A stretch of DNA of 64,000 nt from Chthonobacter albigriseus (GTDB lineage: Bacteria > Pseudomonadota > Alphaproteobacteria > Rhizobiales > Pleomorphomonadaceae): contig NZ_JACDIT010000009.1 in the NCBI RefSeq assembly GCF_013839445.1, positions 62,001 through 126,000 of the forward strand. The letters are read 5' to 3'. Shown in pieces: positions 37,225 through 46,490 of this stretch. Positions within the stretch are counted from its first letter, which is position 1. The number at the start of each line of letters is the position of its first letter. A program made the translations under genes and the position numbers. The notes beneath the pieces are model-generated. The model was not told the DNA's origin, did no database searches, and worked only from the letters and a program-made list of their open reading frames with translations.

Positions 37225-38972
37225 GGAAGGCTCCGCGGTACGGTGATCACGAAGCGGGCGCCGCCCAACCGGCTTTCCCCAACTGTGATCTCTCCCTTGT
37301 GCGCCAGCACCACGCTGTAGGAGATGGCAAGGCCGAGGCCGGTCCCCGAACCGACCGGCTTGGATGTGAAGAACGGCTCGAAGATCCGGTCGCGCATCTC
37401 CTCAGGAACACCCTCTCCGCTGTCATCGATGCTGATCTCGTAGGTGTCCGCGTCCGAACGCGTTGCAATGGCGATGGTGCCCTCCGCTCCCACCGCGTCC
37501 GCGGCGTTGCTGACGATGTTCATGACCACCTGGTTGAGGAGCGAGGCCGAGCAGCGCAGCCGCGGCGCGCCCTGGAAGTCGCGCAGGATCGTGATCCCCT
37601 CACCGATCTTGTGCGACAGCAGCGTCAGCACCGTCTCGATCGAAGGCGCCACCTCCACGTCCCCGAAGGCGCCTTCGTCCAGGCGCGAGAACTTGCGCAG
37701 GTTGAGCACGAGATCCTGGATCCGCTGCAGGCCGACGGTCATCGCCGTCAGACGATCGCTCGCCTTGGCCAGCTTGCCGCCCGCCGTCGTCGTGGGCCCG
37801 ACCTCGGCGGCCGCCGCCTTCACCAGCCGCTGCACGGTCCCGTGGTGCGCCAGGATGAAGGCGAGCGGGTTGTTGATCTCATGCGCGATCCCCGCGACCA
37901 GTTCGCCCAACGACGCCATCTTGGCTGCGTGGACCAGCTGGCCCTGCGTTTCCCGCAGCCTTCGGTTCGCCGTCTCCAATTCGCTGTTGGCGAAGGCGAG
38001 CTTGCCGGCGAGCGCCGCCTTCGCCTCCGCTTCGGCAGCCTCCGCCTGCGCCTGCTGCAGGGCGAGGCGCCGGTCGCGCAGTTCGATCTCGATCCGGCGG
38101 TTGTCGTCCTCGAACAGCTTGCGGCGGACCAGCGCCCGCAACCTGAGACCGAGCACGTCCGTCTCTGCCGCTTCCGGAATGGCGTCGTCCGCGCCCGCGG
38201 CATAGGCCGCCGCGATCTGGTTGCCGGCGGCCGGTTCGTCTGCCGAGAGCGCCACCAGGAGGAAGGCGGAAGCGTCCCGCTGCGCACCGGTCATCCCGTT
38301 ACGCAGGGTGTCCAGGCCGGCCAGCAGCGCCCAGCCGTCGAAGCGCGTGGCGCGCAGGTCGACGATCACGCAGTCGGCCGCGTGCGCACCGGACATCGCC
38401 GCCAGCGCGTCCTCCGGCGTATGCACCACCGCGATCGAATAGGCTTCGTGCGCGAAGGCTTCGCCGATGGCCTCCGATCGCTCGCCCGGGTCGCAGGCGA
38501 CGAGCAGGCTGGCAGTTCGGAACTCGCCGCGCGCCCGCTCGCTGTCCGCATGCTCGCCGCCCGACGGTCCGCGCCGCAACAAGGCCCGGATCCGCAGCAG
38601 CAGCAGGTCTTCCGGCGCCGACTTCAGCACATAGGCGTCCGCCCCGCTCTCCAGCCCGCGCCGTTCGAAATCGCGCTCGCCCACCTCCGTCAGCATCAGC
38701 ACCGGAAGCGTGCGCGTCCGCACGTTCATCCGGATCTGCCGGGCGAGCCCGTCGCCGTTCATCCCCGGCAGGTGATAGTCGGCGATCACGAGGTCCGGGA
38801 TCCGGGCGTTGATGCTCTCGATCGCCGCCTCCGCCGTCGGAGCGGTGTCGACCGAATAGCCGTAACGCTCCAGGCTGAGCCGCAGCTTCACGGCTTGCGT
38901 CGGGCTGTCCTCCACCACGAGAAGCCGTCCTGGCGAGGGTGCCGACATCTGCGGCTGCATGTCGGGCGTCAT
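37221..38972 (-). CDS. Two-receiver histidine kinase, CheS3-like
   Basis: 583 residues, soluble. Receiver 1 (about 15-132) has VVEDSPTQA and Asp65 in [12 protein letters not shown] with Lys117. Receiver 2 (about 153-285) is degenerate but keeps Asp205 in [14 protein letters not shown] coiled coil (about 288-350) leads to HisKA His364 in [15 protein letters not shown] and a HATPase ending in [15 protein letters not shown]. Its place between cheB and a second hybrid kinase, with 4-base overlaps on both sides, parallels CheS3 of Rhodospirillum centenum, a kinase receiving phosphate from CheA3. Family resemblance is by architecture, not by alignment. Confidence 0.9.
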   Translation of the reverse strand: MTPDMQPQMSAPSPGRLLVVEDSPTQAVKLRLSLERYGYSVDTAPTAEAAIESINARIPDLVIADYHLPGMNGDGLARQIRMNVRTRTLPVLMLTEVGERDFERRGLESGADAYVLKSAPEDLLLLRIRALLRRGPSGGEHADSERARGEFRTASLLVACDPGERSEAIGEAFAHEAYSIAVVHTPEDALAAMSGAHAADCVIVDLRATRFDGWALLAGLDTLRNGMTGAQRDASAFLLVALSADEPAAGNQIAAAYAAGADDAIPEAAETDVLGLRLRALVRRKLFEDDNRRIEIELRDRRLALQQAQAEAAEAEAKAALAGKLAFANSELETANRRLRETQGQLVHAAKMASLGELVAGIAHEINNPLAFILAHHGTVQRLVKAAAAEVGPTTTAGGKLAKASDRLTAMTVGLQRIQDLVLNLRKFSRLDEGAFGDVEVAPSIETVLTLLSHKIGEGITILRDFQGAPRLRCSASLLNQVVMNIVSNAADAVGAEGTIAIATRSDADTYEISIDDSGEGVPEEMRDRIFEPFFTSKPVGSGTGLGLAISYSVVLAHKGEITVGESRLGGARFVITVPRSLP

Positions 38973-40036
38973 CGTCCGCCTCCTGGAACAAGCCTGAGCA
39001 GCCGCGGCGCGATCAGGTCCAGCGGCAGCGCGATACGCGAAGCGCCGAGCTTCACCGCCGCCGCGGGCATGCCGTAGACCACCGCCGTGCTCTCGTCCTC
39101 GGTGATCGTGAAGCCGCCGGCCCGCCGGATCTCAAGCAGCCCCGCCGCGCCGTCCTCGCCCATTCCGGTGAGCAGCACGCCGGCCGCCCGCCCCGCCGCG
39201 GCCCGCGCCAACGACGAGAACAGCGCCGTCGCGCTTGGCCGTTGCCCGCCAACCGGAGGGTCGGCGCTCACCTTCAATACGTTGCCCGGAGCCACCGTCA
39301 GCTGCCGGTCTCCGGGCGCCACGTAGACCCGTCCCGGCACTGCCACCTCGTCGGACCGCGCCAAGCGGACGTCGAGCTCCACCTGACCGTCCAGCCAGGC
39401 GGCGAAACCCTCCATGAAACTCGCGCCCATATGCTGGACGACGAGGATCGGCACCGGGAACGACCGCGGCAGCGCCCCGATCAGCCGCGCCAGCGCCGGC
39501 GGCCCGCCGGTGGATGCCCCGATGCCGACCACCGTCGGCACCTGCAGCGCCTCCGGATCCGGCTGCAGCGGCCGCTGAACCGGTTGTGGCCGCTGGGCGA
39601 AGCTGCGGCGGCGGATCACCGGAACGTCGGCCATGATGGCAAGCTGGGTGCAGATGGTGTTCGCCACCGCCTCGTAGGAGGCGTTGGTGGGCGCCACCGG
39701 CTTCTCCACCACGGACAGCGCGCCTTCCCGGAGCGCATTGAGCGAGATTCTGAGCGAGGCGTCCTCGACCGCGTCGGCCACCACGACGATCGGGGTCGGG
39801 CGCTGCGCCATGATCCGTCCGATCGCCTCCAGCCCATCCATCCCTGGCAGGCGGATGTCCATCGAGATCACCTGCGGCCTGACCCGGTCCAGTTCGGCCA
39901 GCGCCTCCTCCCCGCTCTCCACGGCGGCCACCACCTGGAGCCGCGGATCGCGCGACACGATATGCGTGAGCAGCCGCCGCACCACCGGCGAGTCCTCCAC
40001 GATCATCACCCGGGTCGGTCCGGTTCCGGCCCTCAT
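38969..40036 (-). CDS. cheB: CheB chemoreceptor methylesterase
   Basis: 355 residues from ATG 40036, which overlaps the cheA stop by 4 bases. The receiver has MIVEDSPVVRRL and Asp60 in VISMDIRLPGMDG. The methylesterase domain (about 165-350) has the serine in GIGASTGGPPALA, the histidine in VVQHMGASFMEGF and the aspartate in LTGMGEDGAAG. It would demethylate the single MCP of this operon. The frame is open upstream inside cheA, but the receiver begins here. Confidence 0.93.
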   Translation of the reverse strand: MRAGTGPTRVMIVEDSPVVRRLLTHIVSRDPRLQVVAAVESGEEALAELDRVRPQVISMDIRLPGMDGLEAIGRIMAQRPTPIVVVADAVEDASLRISLNALREGALSVVEKPVAPTNASYEAVANTICTQLAIMADVPVIRRRSFAQRPQPVQRPLQPDPEALQVPTVVGIGASTGGPPALARLIGALPRSFPVPILVVQHMGASFMEGFAAWLDGQVELDVRLARSDEVAVPGRVYVAPGDRQLTVAPGNVLKVSADPPVGGQRPSATALFSSLARAAAGRAAGVLLTGMGEDGAAGLLEIRRAGGFTITEDESTAVVYGMPAAAVKLGASRIALPLDLIAPRLLRLVPGGGR

Positions 40037-42219
40037 AGCAGTTGCCCGATCGTCGCCAGCAGTTCGCGCTGGTCGAACTTCTGCTTGGTCACGTAGGCGT
40101 CCGCGCCGAGGTCGAGGCCGCGCCGCACGTCCTCGGGCGCCGCCCGCGACGTCATCATGATCACCGGCAGCGGCGCCAGTCGGGCGTCGTTGCGGATCGC
40201 GGCCAGCAGCGCGAACCCGTCCATCCGCGGCATCTCCACGTCCGCGATGACGAGGTCGACGATGGCATCGCCCGACCGCAGCACCTGCAGCGCATCGATC
40301 CCATCCACGCTGAGCAGCACCCGGTAGCCCTGGGCCTCCAGGATGCTCTTTTCCAGCGTGCGCGTGGTGATGCTGTCGTCCACCACCAGGATGGTCGCGG
40401 GCTTGGTTTCGACCTGGGGTCGCCAGTCCGGCAGGCCGAGCGTTCCGCCGGACCGCTCGCTGTCGCGCTCGATCCACCGGTCGACCAGCCCCTCGGGGTC
40501 GAGCACGGGCGCCGGGGTCTCGCCCTCCAGCAGCACGGCGCCGGTCACCAGCCGGCGGTCCGCACCGAAGCCGTCTATGGCTTCCACCAGCATCGGCCGC
40601 GCCTCGTGGAACGCCTCGACGGCCACGGCGCAGCGCCGTGCGCCCCGCCGCAAGACTGCTACCTTGGCATGGCCGGCTTCGACGGGAAGCGACACGGAGG
40701 ATCCACCCAGCAGCTCGGAAAGCGTAACGATCGGAACGATAACGTCGCGTCCCCCGATTTCGATCCAGGCCGCCGGACGCCCGGACACGCTGGTCAATCC
40801 CTCGGTCGGAAGCCGCAACAGGCGCTCAACGCCGTAGGTCGGCAGACCGTAGGAAACCCCGCCGGCTTCCACCACCAGCACCGACTGGAGCACCGTGCCG
40901 AGCGGCACCTGGATCTCCACGTCCGTCCCGTGCGGCCAGGCCTGTCCGAGATGGACGCTGCCGCGCCGCGCCTTCACCGCCTCGGCCACCACCGACAGAC
41001 CGACGCCCCGCCCGGACAGCCGGTCGACCGTCCCGGCGGTCGAGAACCCGGGCTCGAACACCAGCGCCAGCAGCCTGTCCGCCGCGGTCGGCGGCTGGCC
41101 GGGATGCCGCGGAGGGAGCAGCCCCCGCTCCAACGCGACCTGCTCGATGCGCCGGAGGTCCGGTCCACGTCCGTCGTCCCGCACGCGGATCTGCAGGCGG
41201 CCCGCCCGGATCGCCGCGGAAAGCGTCAGCGTCATCGCAGCCGGCCGGCCGCGCGCGGTTCGCGCCTGCGCCGGCTCCGCGCCGTGGCCGATCGCGTTGC
41301 GCAGGATGTGCGTCACCGGGTCCTTCAGCGCCTGAAGCACGCCGCGATCGACGGGCAGGTCCAGTCCCTCGGTCCGGTAGTCGACCTCGACGCCCTCCTC
41401 GCGCGCGATCTCCCGCACCATGGCGCCGAAGCCGCCGAACACCGTCTCCGCGGCGACATGCCCGAGCCGCCCCACTGCGTTGCGTGCTCGTCGCGCGGAC
41501 TGCTCCAGGGCGAAACCCTGCCGCCGCTGGTCTCGCACCAGGTTCGAGAGGCTCCGCGCCGCCGTTCGCAGTCGCTGGTCCACGTCGCGCAACCGCGCCG
41601 TCGCATCCCCGCGCCCCGACGATAGCCCGCGCCGGATTTCCCTCACCTCAGCCTCCAGGGCCCGAAGCCGTCTGGTCAGAACGGCCTGGGCCTCCACGTC
41701 GGCCATGATGCCCGACACCGTTCTGGCCAATGCGTCGAGCCCGTCCGCCGTCACTCGCACGTAGTCCGGCAACGGCTCGTCGCGCACCGGTTCCGCTTCC
41801 GGGGCGACCGCAGGCGGGACGGGTATCGTCTCCTTCGGCGCGTTTCCTCCGGCAAGCCGCGCCTGGATGCCGGCGATCCGCGCTGCATCGGGCGGCGGCG
41901 CCCCGTGGATGACGGCCGCGACCAGCGCCTCCGTCAGATCGAGCGCCTCGGTCAGGGCTCCGATCGTCGGCTCGTCCAGCGAGGCCTTGCCGTCCGTGAC
42001 GCGTGCGATCAGATCCTCCAGCGCATGCGCGATCGCCTCGACCGGCGCCATGTCCACCGCCCGCGCCGCGCCCTTCAGGCTGTGCGCCCGCCGGAACACC
42101 TCGCGCAGGTCGATCGCACCGCCGGCGGCGGCCCGCGAGAGCGCCGTCCGAACCGCATCGAGATGCTCCCGATGCTCGGCGTCGAAGGCTGCCAGGAGTT
42201 CGCGCTGGATGTCGGTCAA
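40033..42219 (-). CDS. CheA histidine kinase fused to C-terminal receiver (WspE-like)
   Basis: 728 residues. An Hpt domain spans about 1-105 with His46 in FRRAHSLKGAARAV. It is followed by a linker, a dimerisation helix pair (about 180-260), the HATPase (HILRNAIGHGAEP, SGRGVGLSVVAE), a CheW-like domain (about 455-585, LGTVLQSVLVVEAGGVSYGL) and a receiver (VVDDSITTRTLEKS, LVIADVEMPRMDG). No separate P2/CheY-binding domain is obvious. CheA-REC fusions mark alternative-function (Wsp/Che3-type) arrays rather than flagellar chemotaxis. Confidence 0.92.
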   Translation of the reverse strand: MTDIQRELLAAFDAEHREHLDAVRTALSRAAAGGAIDLREVFRRAHSLKGAARAVDMAPVEAIAHALEDLIARVTDGKASLDEPTIGALTEALDLTEALVAAVIHGAPPPDAARIAGIQARLAGGNAPKETIPVPPAVAPEAEPVRDEPLPDYVRVTADGLDALARTVSGIMADVEAQAVLTRRLRALEAEVREIRRGLSSGRGDATARLRDVDQRLRTAARSLSNLVRDQRRQGFALEQSARRARNAVGRLGHVAAETVFGGFGAMVREIAREEGVEVDYRTEGLDLPVDRGVLQALKDPVTHILRNAIGHGAEPAQARTARGRPAAMTLTLSAAIRAGRLQIRVRDDGRGPDLRRIEQVALERGLLPPRHPGQPPTAADRLLALVFEPGFSTAGTVDRLSGRGVGLSVVAEAVKARRGSVHLGQAWPHGTDVEIQVPLGTVLQSVLVVEAGGVSYGLPTYGVERLLRLPTEGLTSVSGRPAAWIEIGGRDVIVPIVTLSELLGGSSVSLPVEAGHAKVAVLRRGARRCAVAVEAFHEARPMLVEAIDGFGADRRLVTGAVLLEGETPAPVLDPEGLVDRWIERDSERSGGTLGLPDWRPQVETKPATILVVDDSITTRTLEKSILEAQGYRVLLSVDGIDALQVLRSGDAIVDLVIADVEMPRMDGFALLAAIRNDARLAPLPVIMMTSRAAPEDVRRGLDLGADAYVTKQKFDQRELLATIGQLL

Positions 42220-42234
42220 GGCGATCCTCTCACC

Positions 42235-43911
42235 TCAGAGCCGGTAGCGGGTGGAGAGCCCGAGCAGCTGCTCGGCCAGTTGGGCGAGATTGCCGGCCGC
42301 CGAATCCAGCTGCCGGGTCCCCGCCGCGGTCTGCTGGCTGGCTTGCCGGATGTTGGCGAGTGCGCTCATCACCTGTTCGATGCCGAGCTGCTGCTGGTTG
42401 GTCGACGCCACGATCTGCTGGAAGGTGTTCACGCTCTCCTGCACCCGGCCGGTAATCTCGTCGATCGTCCGCTGGGTGACATCCGCCCGTTCCTTACCGG
42501 CGGTCACGCGCTTGACCGCCTCCTCCGTCAGCATCACCGACGCGTTGATCCCGCGCTGGATGTCGCCGAGGATGGAGCGAACCTGGGTGGTCGCCTCCTT
42601 GGCCTGATCGGCGAGCAGCTTCATTTCCGCGGCGACGACCGCGAAGCTCCGCCCGCTCTCACCGGCTGCCGCCGCTTCGATCGCCGCGTTGAGCGCCAGG
42701 AGGTGCGAACGCTCCGAGATATCGTTCACCGTGGTGATGATCTCGCCTACCGCCTGCGTCTTCTCGCTGAGCGCCACGATGTTCTCGGCCACCGCCTGGG
42801 CCTGCTCGCGGATCGCATCCATCGCCCGCCCGGTCTCCTCCACGGCCTCCAGCCCCTGCATCGAGGTCTGCGCCGTCACCTGCGCAGAGGCGATCACCTC
42901 CTGCGCACGCTTTCCGATCTGCGAGCCGGCGTGTGTGATCTCGTCCACCGTCGCCGCGGTTTCCTGCACGGCGGCCAGTTGCTCCTCCACGCTCGCCGCC
43001 TGCTCCTGCGTGGACGCGCGGATCTCCGCCACGGCCGCGTTCAGGTTCTCGGTCGCCGACCGGCTCTGCACCGCAAGGTCCCGCAGGCCGTGCACCATGC
43101 CGTTCAGCGTGGTGCCGAGCTGTCCGAGCTCATCCCGCCCGGTTGCTGCGGCCTGTCCACCGAGGTCGCCGGTGCCGACCCGGTCGACGAAGGCCATGAA
43201 GGCCGCAAGCGGCGTTCTCACCGAATGCCGGATCGCGAACGCGATCACCAGGCCGAGCAGACCGGTGATCCCGATCCCGATCAGCAGCGACGTCCGGCTC
43301 TCCTCGTAGACCGCCGACACCCGGTCCTGCCCGGCCGCGATCGCCTCGTTCATGGCGTCCTCAGCCTCCGTCAGCGCGGCGAACATGGCCTCGCGGGCTT
43401 CCCGGACGGCGCTTTCGGCCCCGAGTGCCCGGTCCACGTCGGAGGCCACCACCGCCGCCATCTGCGCCTCGCCCGCCGAATGCAGCCGCGCCATCTCGTC
43501 CCGCGCCAGCCGCAGCCGCTCCGCGATCGACTGCCAGGCCGCAGCGCGTTGCGGCGCGATCGCCTGCGACTGCAGCGTCTGCGCCAACTCGATCGCCTCG
43601 TCCATCGTGTTCTCGCTGGCGTCGATCTTCGCCCGCCACGCCGCGACGGGATCCTCGTCGCTGGGCACGCTCCGCCCGGCGGCCCCGGCCACTAACCGGA
43701 CGAGCGCCGTCGACCGCAAGTCCCGCAGCGCGAACTGGTCGGCGCGGATCTGCCCCAGTTGCCGCAGCACCGAGATGTCGCGCGAAACGATCGTGGCGGT
43801 CGTCTGGCGCACGTCAGCGATCTGGCCGAGCGCATAGACGCCGATGGCGACGATCAGAACGAGGATGGCGAGAAAGCCGAGCAGGATGCGGTTGGCGATC
43901 GAGAGCGACAC
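42235..43911 (-). CDS. Methyl-accepting chemotaxis protein
   Basis: 558-residue receptor. Membrane helices lie at about 8-30 (ILLGFLAILVLIVAIGVYAL) and 208-230 (LLIGIGITGLLGLVIAFAI), with a periplasmic four-helix-type sensor between them and a HAMP at about 230-285. The signalling domain carries the conserved tip DISERSHLLALNAAIEAAAA with GRSFAVVAAEMKLLADQ. No C-terminal CheR-tethering pentapeptide (the end is LSTRYRL). It is the only receptor gene in the operon, as wspA is in Wsp systems. Confidence 0.93.
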   Translation of the reverse strand: MSLSIANRILLGFLAILVLIVAIGVYALGQIADVRQTTATIVSRDISVLRQLGQIRADQFALRDLRSTALVRLVAGAAGRSVPSDEDPVAAWRAKIDASENTMDEAIELAQTLQSQAIAPQRAAAWQSIAERLRLARDEMARLHSAGEAQMAAVVASDVDRALGAESAVREAREAMFAALTEAEDAMNEAIAAGQDRVSAVYEESRTSLLIGIGITGLLGLVIAFAIRHSVRTPLAAFMAFVDRVGTGDLGGQAAATGRDELGQLGTTLNGMVHGLRDLAVQSRSATENLNAAVAEIRASTQEQAASVEEQLAAVQETAATVDEITHAGSQIGKRAQEVIASAQVTAQTSMQGLEAVEETGRAMDAIREQAQAVAENIVALSEKTQAVGEIITTVNDISERSHLLALNAAIEAAAAGESGRSFAVVAAEMKLLADQAKEATTQVRSILGDIQRGINASVMLTEEAVKRVTAGKERADVTQRTIDEITGRVQESVNTFQQIVASTNQQQLGIEQVMSALANIRQASQQTAAGTRQLDSAAGNLAQLAEQLLGLSTRYRL

Positions 43912-43917
43912 GGGCGT

Positions 43918-44415
43918 TCAGGCTCCAGGGGAAGCAGGGATGAAGAGCGGCGCGAGAAGCGCCTCCAGGTCGACGAGGGCAGCCGCGTCGGCAAGCCCGG
44001 GAAGGCGGACCGAAAGCGGGTCGTCCGGGGAGATCGGAACGGCGGTTCCGGTGCCGAGCACGCGTTCCACGGTGAGCGCCACCGGCGGTTCGTGCCGGAG
44101 GATCACGACATGACCCTCCCCGGCCTTGCGCTCGGCGGGAGAGAGGCCGAGCAGGGCGGCGAGTTCGACCACCGCGTGGAAGCGGCCCCAGGCATGGCCT
44201 AGCCCCGATACAAGCGGATGCCCGCCCGGCAGCGGCACCACGCGCATGGGTTCGATGACCGCACGCACGCGATCGATCGGGATCGCGAAGACCTCCCCGC
44301 CCACCGACACCGCGCAGGCGCCCTGCCCAGGAGCATCCGTCTGCAGCGGCTGGCGGCCAGAGAGTTCCGCCGTCCGCGCATCGAGAATGCGGCGGCGGCG
44401 CGCGTCCTCCGTCAT
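43918..44415 (-). CDS. CheW-domain coupling protein (second in operon)
   Basis: 165 residues with one CheW domain from about residue 32 (ACAVSVGGEVFAIPIDRVRA, GRFHAVVELAALLGL, ALTVERVLGTGTAVPI) and a short charged N-terminal extension. It overlaps the cheR stop by 4 bases and lies 6 bases before mcp. Systems of the Wsp type carry two CheW proteins; this and the gene at 45839 match that. Confidence 0.86.
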   Translation of the reverse strand: MTEDARRRRILDARTAELSGRQPLQTDAPGQGACAVSVGGEVFAIPIDRVRAVIEPMRVVPLPGGHPLVSGLGHAWGRFHAVVELAALLGLSPAERKAGEGHVVILRHEPPVALTVERVLGTGTAVPISPDDPLSVRLPGLADAAALVDLEALLAPLFIPASPGA

Positions 44416-45842
44416 CGCGGACCTCCGTCGGAAAGTACGAGTCGGGCCACGGCGACGAGGTCCGCTGCGGTCAGGCCGTCGCCCTCGGCAAGGTCCGCAG
44501 TTCCCGGCATCGCCGCCGCAAGCCGCCCCGCGTTGGCCACCGCCCGACGCCCGGCAGTCCGGTCACCCTGCGCAAGCAGCACGAGTCCAAGGTGGTAGTG
44601 CGCCAGCGCGAAGGCGCGATCCAGATAGATGGCTCGCCGGAGCGCCGAGGCGGCGGCCGCCTGATCGCCCAGCGCCCGATGAATGAGACCCTCGTAGAAC
44701 CGCAGCAGCGGGTCCGTCGGCCGGTCCGCTTCTCCCTCCCGGCAGACGGCCAGCGCACCGGCGAAGTCGCCCGCGTCCGCAAGGCTGCGCAACTGCTCCA
44801 CGAGGCTGATCGGCTTGGTTTCGGCTGCGCCGGTCGGTGGCGTCGGCGAGAGGGTTCTGGTCGCACGCGCTACCGCGCGCGGTGCGGACTTGCGGGTCGG
44901 CTCTGCTATCGCGGGCAGCGGGACGGCAGCGGATGGCTCGCTTGCGCGCAGGGCCGGAGTGGTCGGCAGATGCGGCCCCGGGCGCCGATAGACCGTTGCG
45001 CCCGCGATCTCCACCGGCACCAGCGACGCCGTGAAAGCCGGGTTCGTCTCCGCATGGCCGAGCAGCAGCCAGCCCTCCGGCCGCAGCGCCTCGCCCAGCG
45101 CCGCCACCAGCTGGATCACCGTTTCAGTCTTGAAGTAGATCAGGACGTTCCGGCAGAGGATGAGGTCGAAGTCGGTGAACTGCAGGGGTGAAGTGCCGTC
45201 GAGCATCGACAACAGGTTGTGCCGCTCGAAACGGACGATCGGCCGGAACCGCCGTTTGACCGAGTACGTCCCAGACCGCGGTCCGGCATCGAACCAGGCG
45301 TCGCGCCCCGCCGCATCCACCGCGCGCAGCGACCACGCCCCGAAAACCCCCGAGCGCGCCCGCTGCAGCGCCGCCTCGTCGATGTCGGTGCCGATCACGG
45401 AGATTCGCCAGTCGAGGATCTCCGGCCCGATCAGCTCGCTGAGCGTGATGGCCAGCGAATAGGCCTCCGACCCGTTCGAACAGCCGGCGCTCCAGATCCG
45501 CAGCCGGCGGTCGCCGCCTCGCCGCGCGATGAGATCCGGCAGGATCGTGTTCTTCAGCGCCGCGAACTGCTCGCGGAAACGGAAGAAGAAAGTCTCGCCG
45601 ATCGTCACCTCGGAAACGAGCGCGCTCCATTCCGCCTCGTCGGAACCGCCGGCGAGGCGGTCGAGATAATCGGAGAACCCTCGTGCGCCGGCCGCCTGGA
45701 TGCGACGGCGCACCCGCTCGAACAGGATGTCGTCCTTGTCGGCGTAGTAGGCGTGGCCGGTCCTCTCGATGATCAGCCGCTTGATGTCCACGAACCCGGG
45801 ATCGAGAGGCCCGTCGTGATCCGGCTGCCGTGGCACGCTCAT
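44412..45842 (-). CDS. CheR methyltransferase with C-terminal TPR (WspC-like)
   Basis: 476 residues from ATG 45842, overlapping the upstream cheW stop by 4 bases. The CheR N-terminal helices and SAM domain lie at about 15-275 (VTIGETFFFRFREQFAAL, LRIWSAGCSNGSEAYSLAIT, FDLILCRNVLIYF). A Pro/Ala linker follows, then TPR-like helices at about 370-440 (EQLRSLADAGDFAGALAVCR, FALAHYHLGLVLLAQGD). It would methylate the array receptor. The CheR-TPR form is typical of WspC and Che3/Che7-type proteins and fits an MCP without a pentapeptide. Confidence 0.92.
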   Translation of the reverse strand: MSVPRQPDHDGPLDPGFVDIKRLIIERTGHAYYADKDDILFERVRRRIQAAGARGFSDYLDRLAGGSDEAEWSALVSEVTIGETFFFRFREQFAALKNTILPDLIARRGGDRRLRIWSAGCSNGSEAYSLAITLSELIGPEILDWRISVIGTDIDEAALQRARSGVFGAWSLRAVDAAGRDAWFDAGPRSGTYSVKRRFRPIVRFERHNLLSMLDGTSPLQFTDFDLILCRNVLIYFKTETVIQLVAALGEALRPEGWLLLGHAETNPAFTASLVPVEIAGATVYRRPGPHLPTTPALRASEPSAAVPLPAIAEPTRKSAPRAVARATRTLSPTPPTGAAETKPISLVEQLRSLADAGDFAGALAVCREGEADRPTDPLLRFYEGLIHRALGDQAAAASALRRAIYLDRAFALAHYHLGLVLLAQGDRTAGRRAVANAGRLAAAMPGTADLAEGDGLTAADLVAVARLVLSDGGPR

Positions 45843-46342
45843 GGCTCGACCGTCAGTTGCGCAGCCCGGAGCGCCTCGCGGGCCGCATAGGCCTCCAGCC
45901 GGTCCCGTTCGTGCCGATGGATGAGCCGGCCGGCGGCTACAAGGCTGATCCGTCGTCCGCCGGCAGTGAACACGCCGGTTACGCAGCCCCTCAGCGTCTC
46001 CGCATCTGGCACGTCCGAAACACCGGACCGCGACACGGTGATCACGTCGCGGGCCCTGTCGACCAGCAGCGCGATCGGTGTCCCCCGGAGCACCAGGAGG
46101 TGGCTGTCGAGATCGGGCTCGACCTCGCTCACCGGAAGCCCGAACAGCGCGGCCGGCCGCAGCACCGGTACGGCGACACCACTGACGTCGGCGATCCCCT
46201 CCAGCCCGGCGGGCGCCCCTGGCGGGCGGGTCAGATGGGGAAGCGGCAGCACCTCGCGCACGTCGGCAAGCGCCATCGCGCAGCCGATGCCGGCCACGTC
46301 GAACAGCACGGCTGCAAACGCCTCTGTCGATCGCGAACGCAC
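45839..46342 (-). CDS. CheW-domain coupling protein (first gene of chemosensory operon)
   Basis: 167 residues from a GTG at 46342 with GGCGGGA about five bases upstream. The open frame extends to 46573, but that part has no CheW similarity and overlaps the divergent gene. The CheW domain has EAFAAVLFDVAGIGCAMALA, GIADVSGVAVPVLRPAALFG and IALLVDRARDVITVS. A basic/acidic tail follows (HRHERDRLEAYAAREALRAA). First gene of eight; all but two junctions in the operon are 4-base overlaps. Start position uncertain. Confidence 0.82.
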   Translation of the reverse strand: MRSRSTEAFAAVLFDVAGIGCAMALADVREVLPLPHLTRPPGAPAGLEGIADVSGVAVPVLRPAALFGLPVSEVEPDLDSHLLVLRGTPIALLVDRARDVITVSRSGVSDVPDAETLRGCVTGVFTAGGRRISLVAAGRLIHRHERDRLEAYAAREALRAAQLTVEP

Positions 46343-46490
46343 GTGGATCCCGCCCCCATGTCGGGGGTTGAACGCAAAGCCCGCGCCTTTGGTTCCGCGT
46401 CCCGCCGGTCGCTGAAAACACTGTTCACCGCCTCGCGGGGAGGCGAGGCGCGGCCTATCTGCTAGAGAAGGTCGAGCGAAAGGAACCGCC

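Noticed and set aside
40037-40477. N-terminal extension of CheB inside cheA
   Set aside because: The extension is the out-of-frame translation of the CheA receiver; the CheB receiver begins at the ATG overlapping the cheA stop.
45831-45846. TGGCACG-N4-TGGCT on the plus strand, resembling a sigma-54 promoter
   Set aside because: It lies at the cheR/cheW junction of minus-strand genes, the -12 element is TGGC rather than TTGC, and no plus-strand gene follows.
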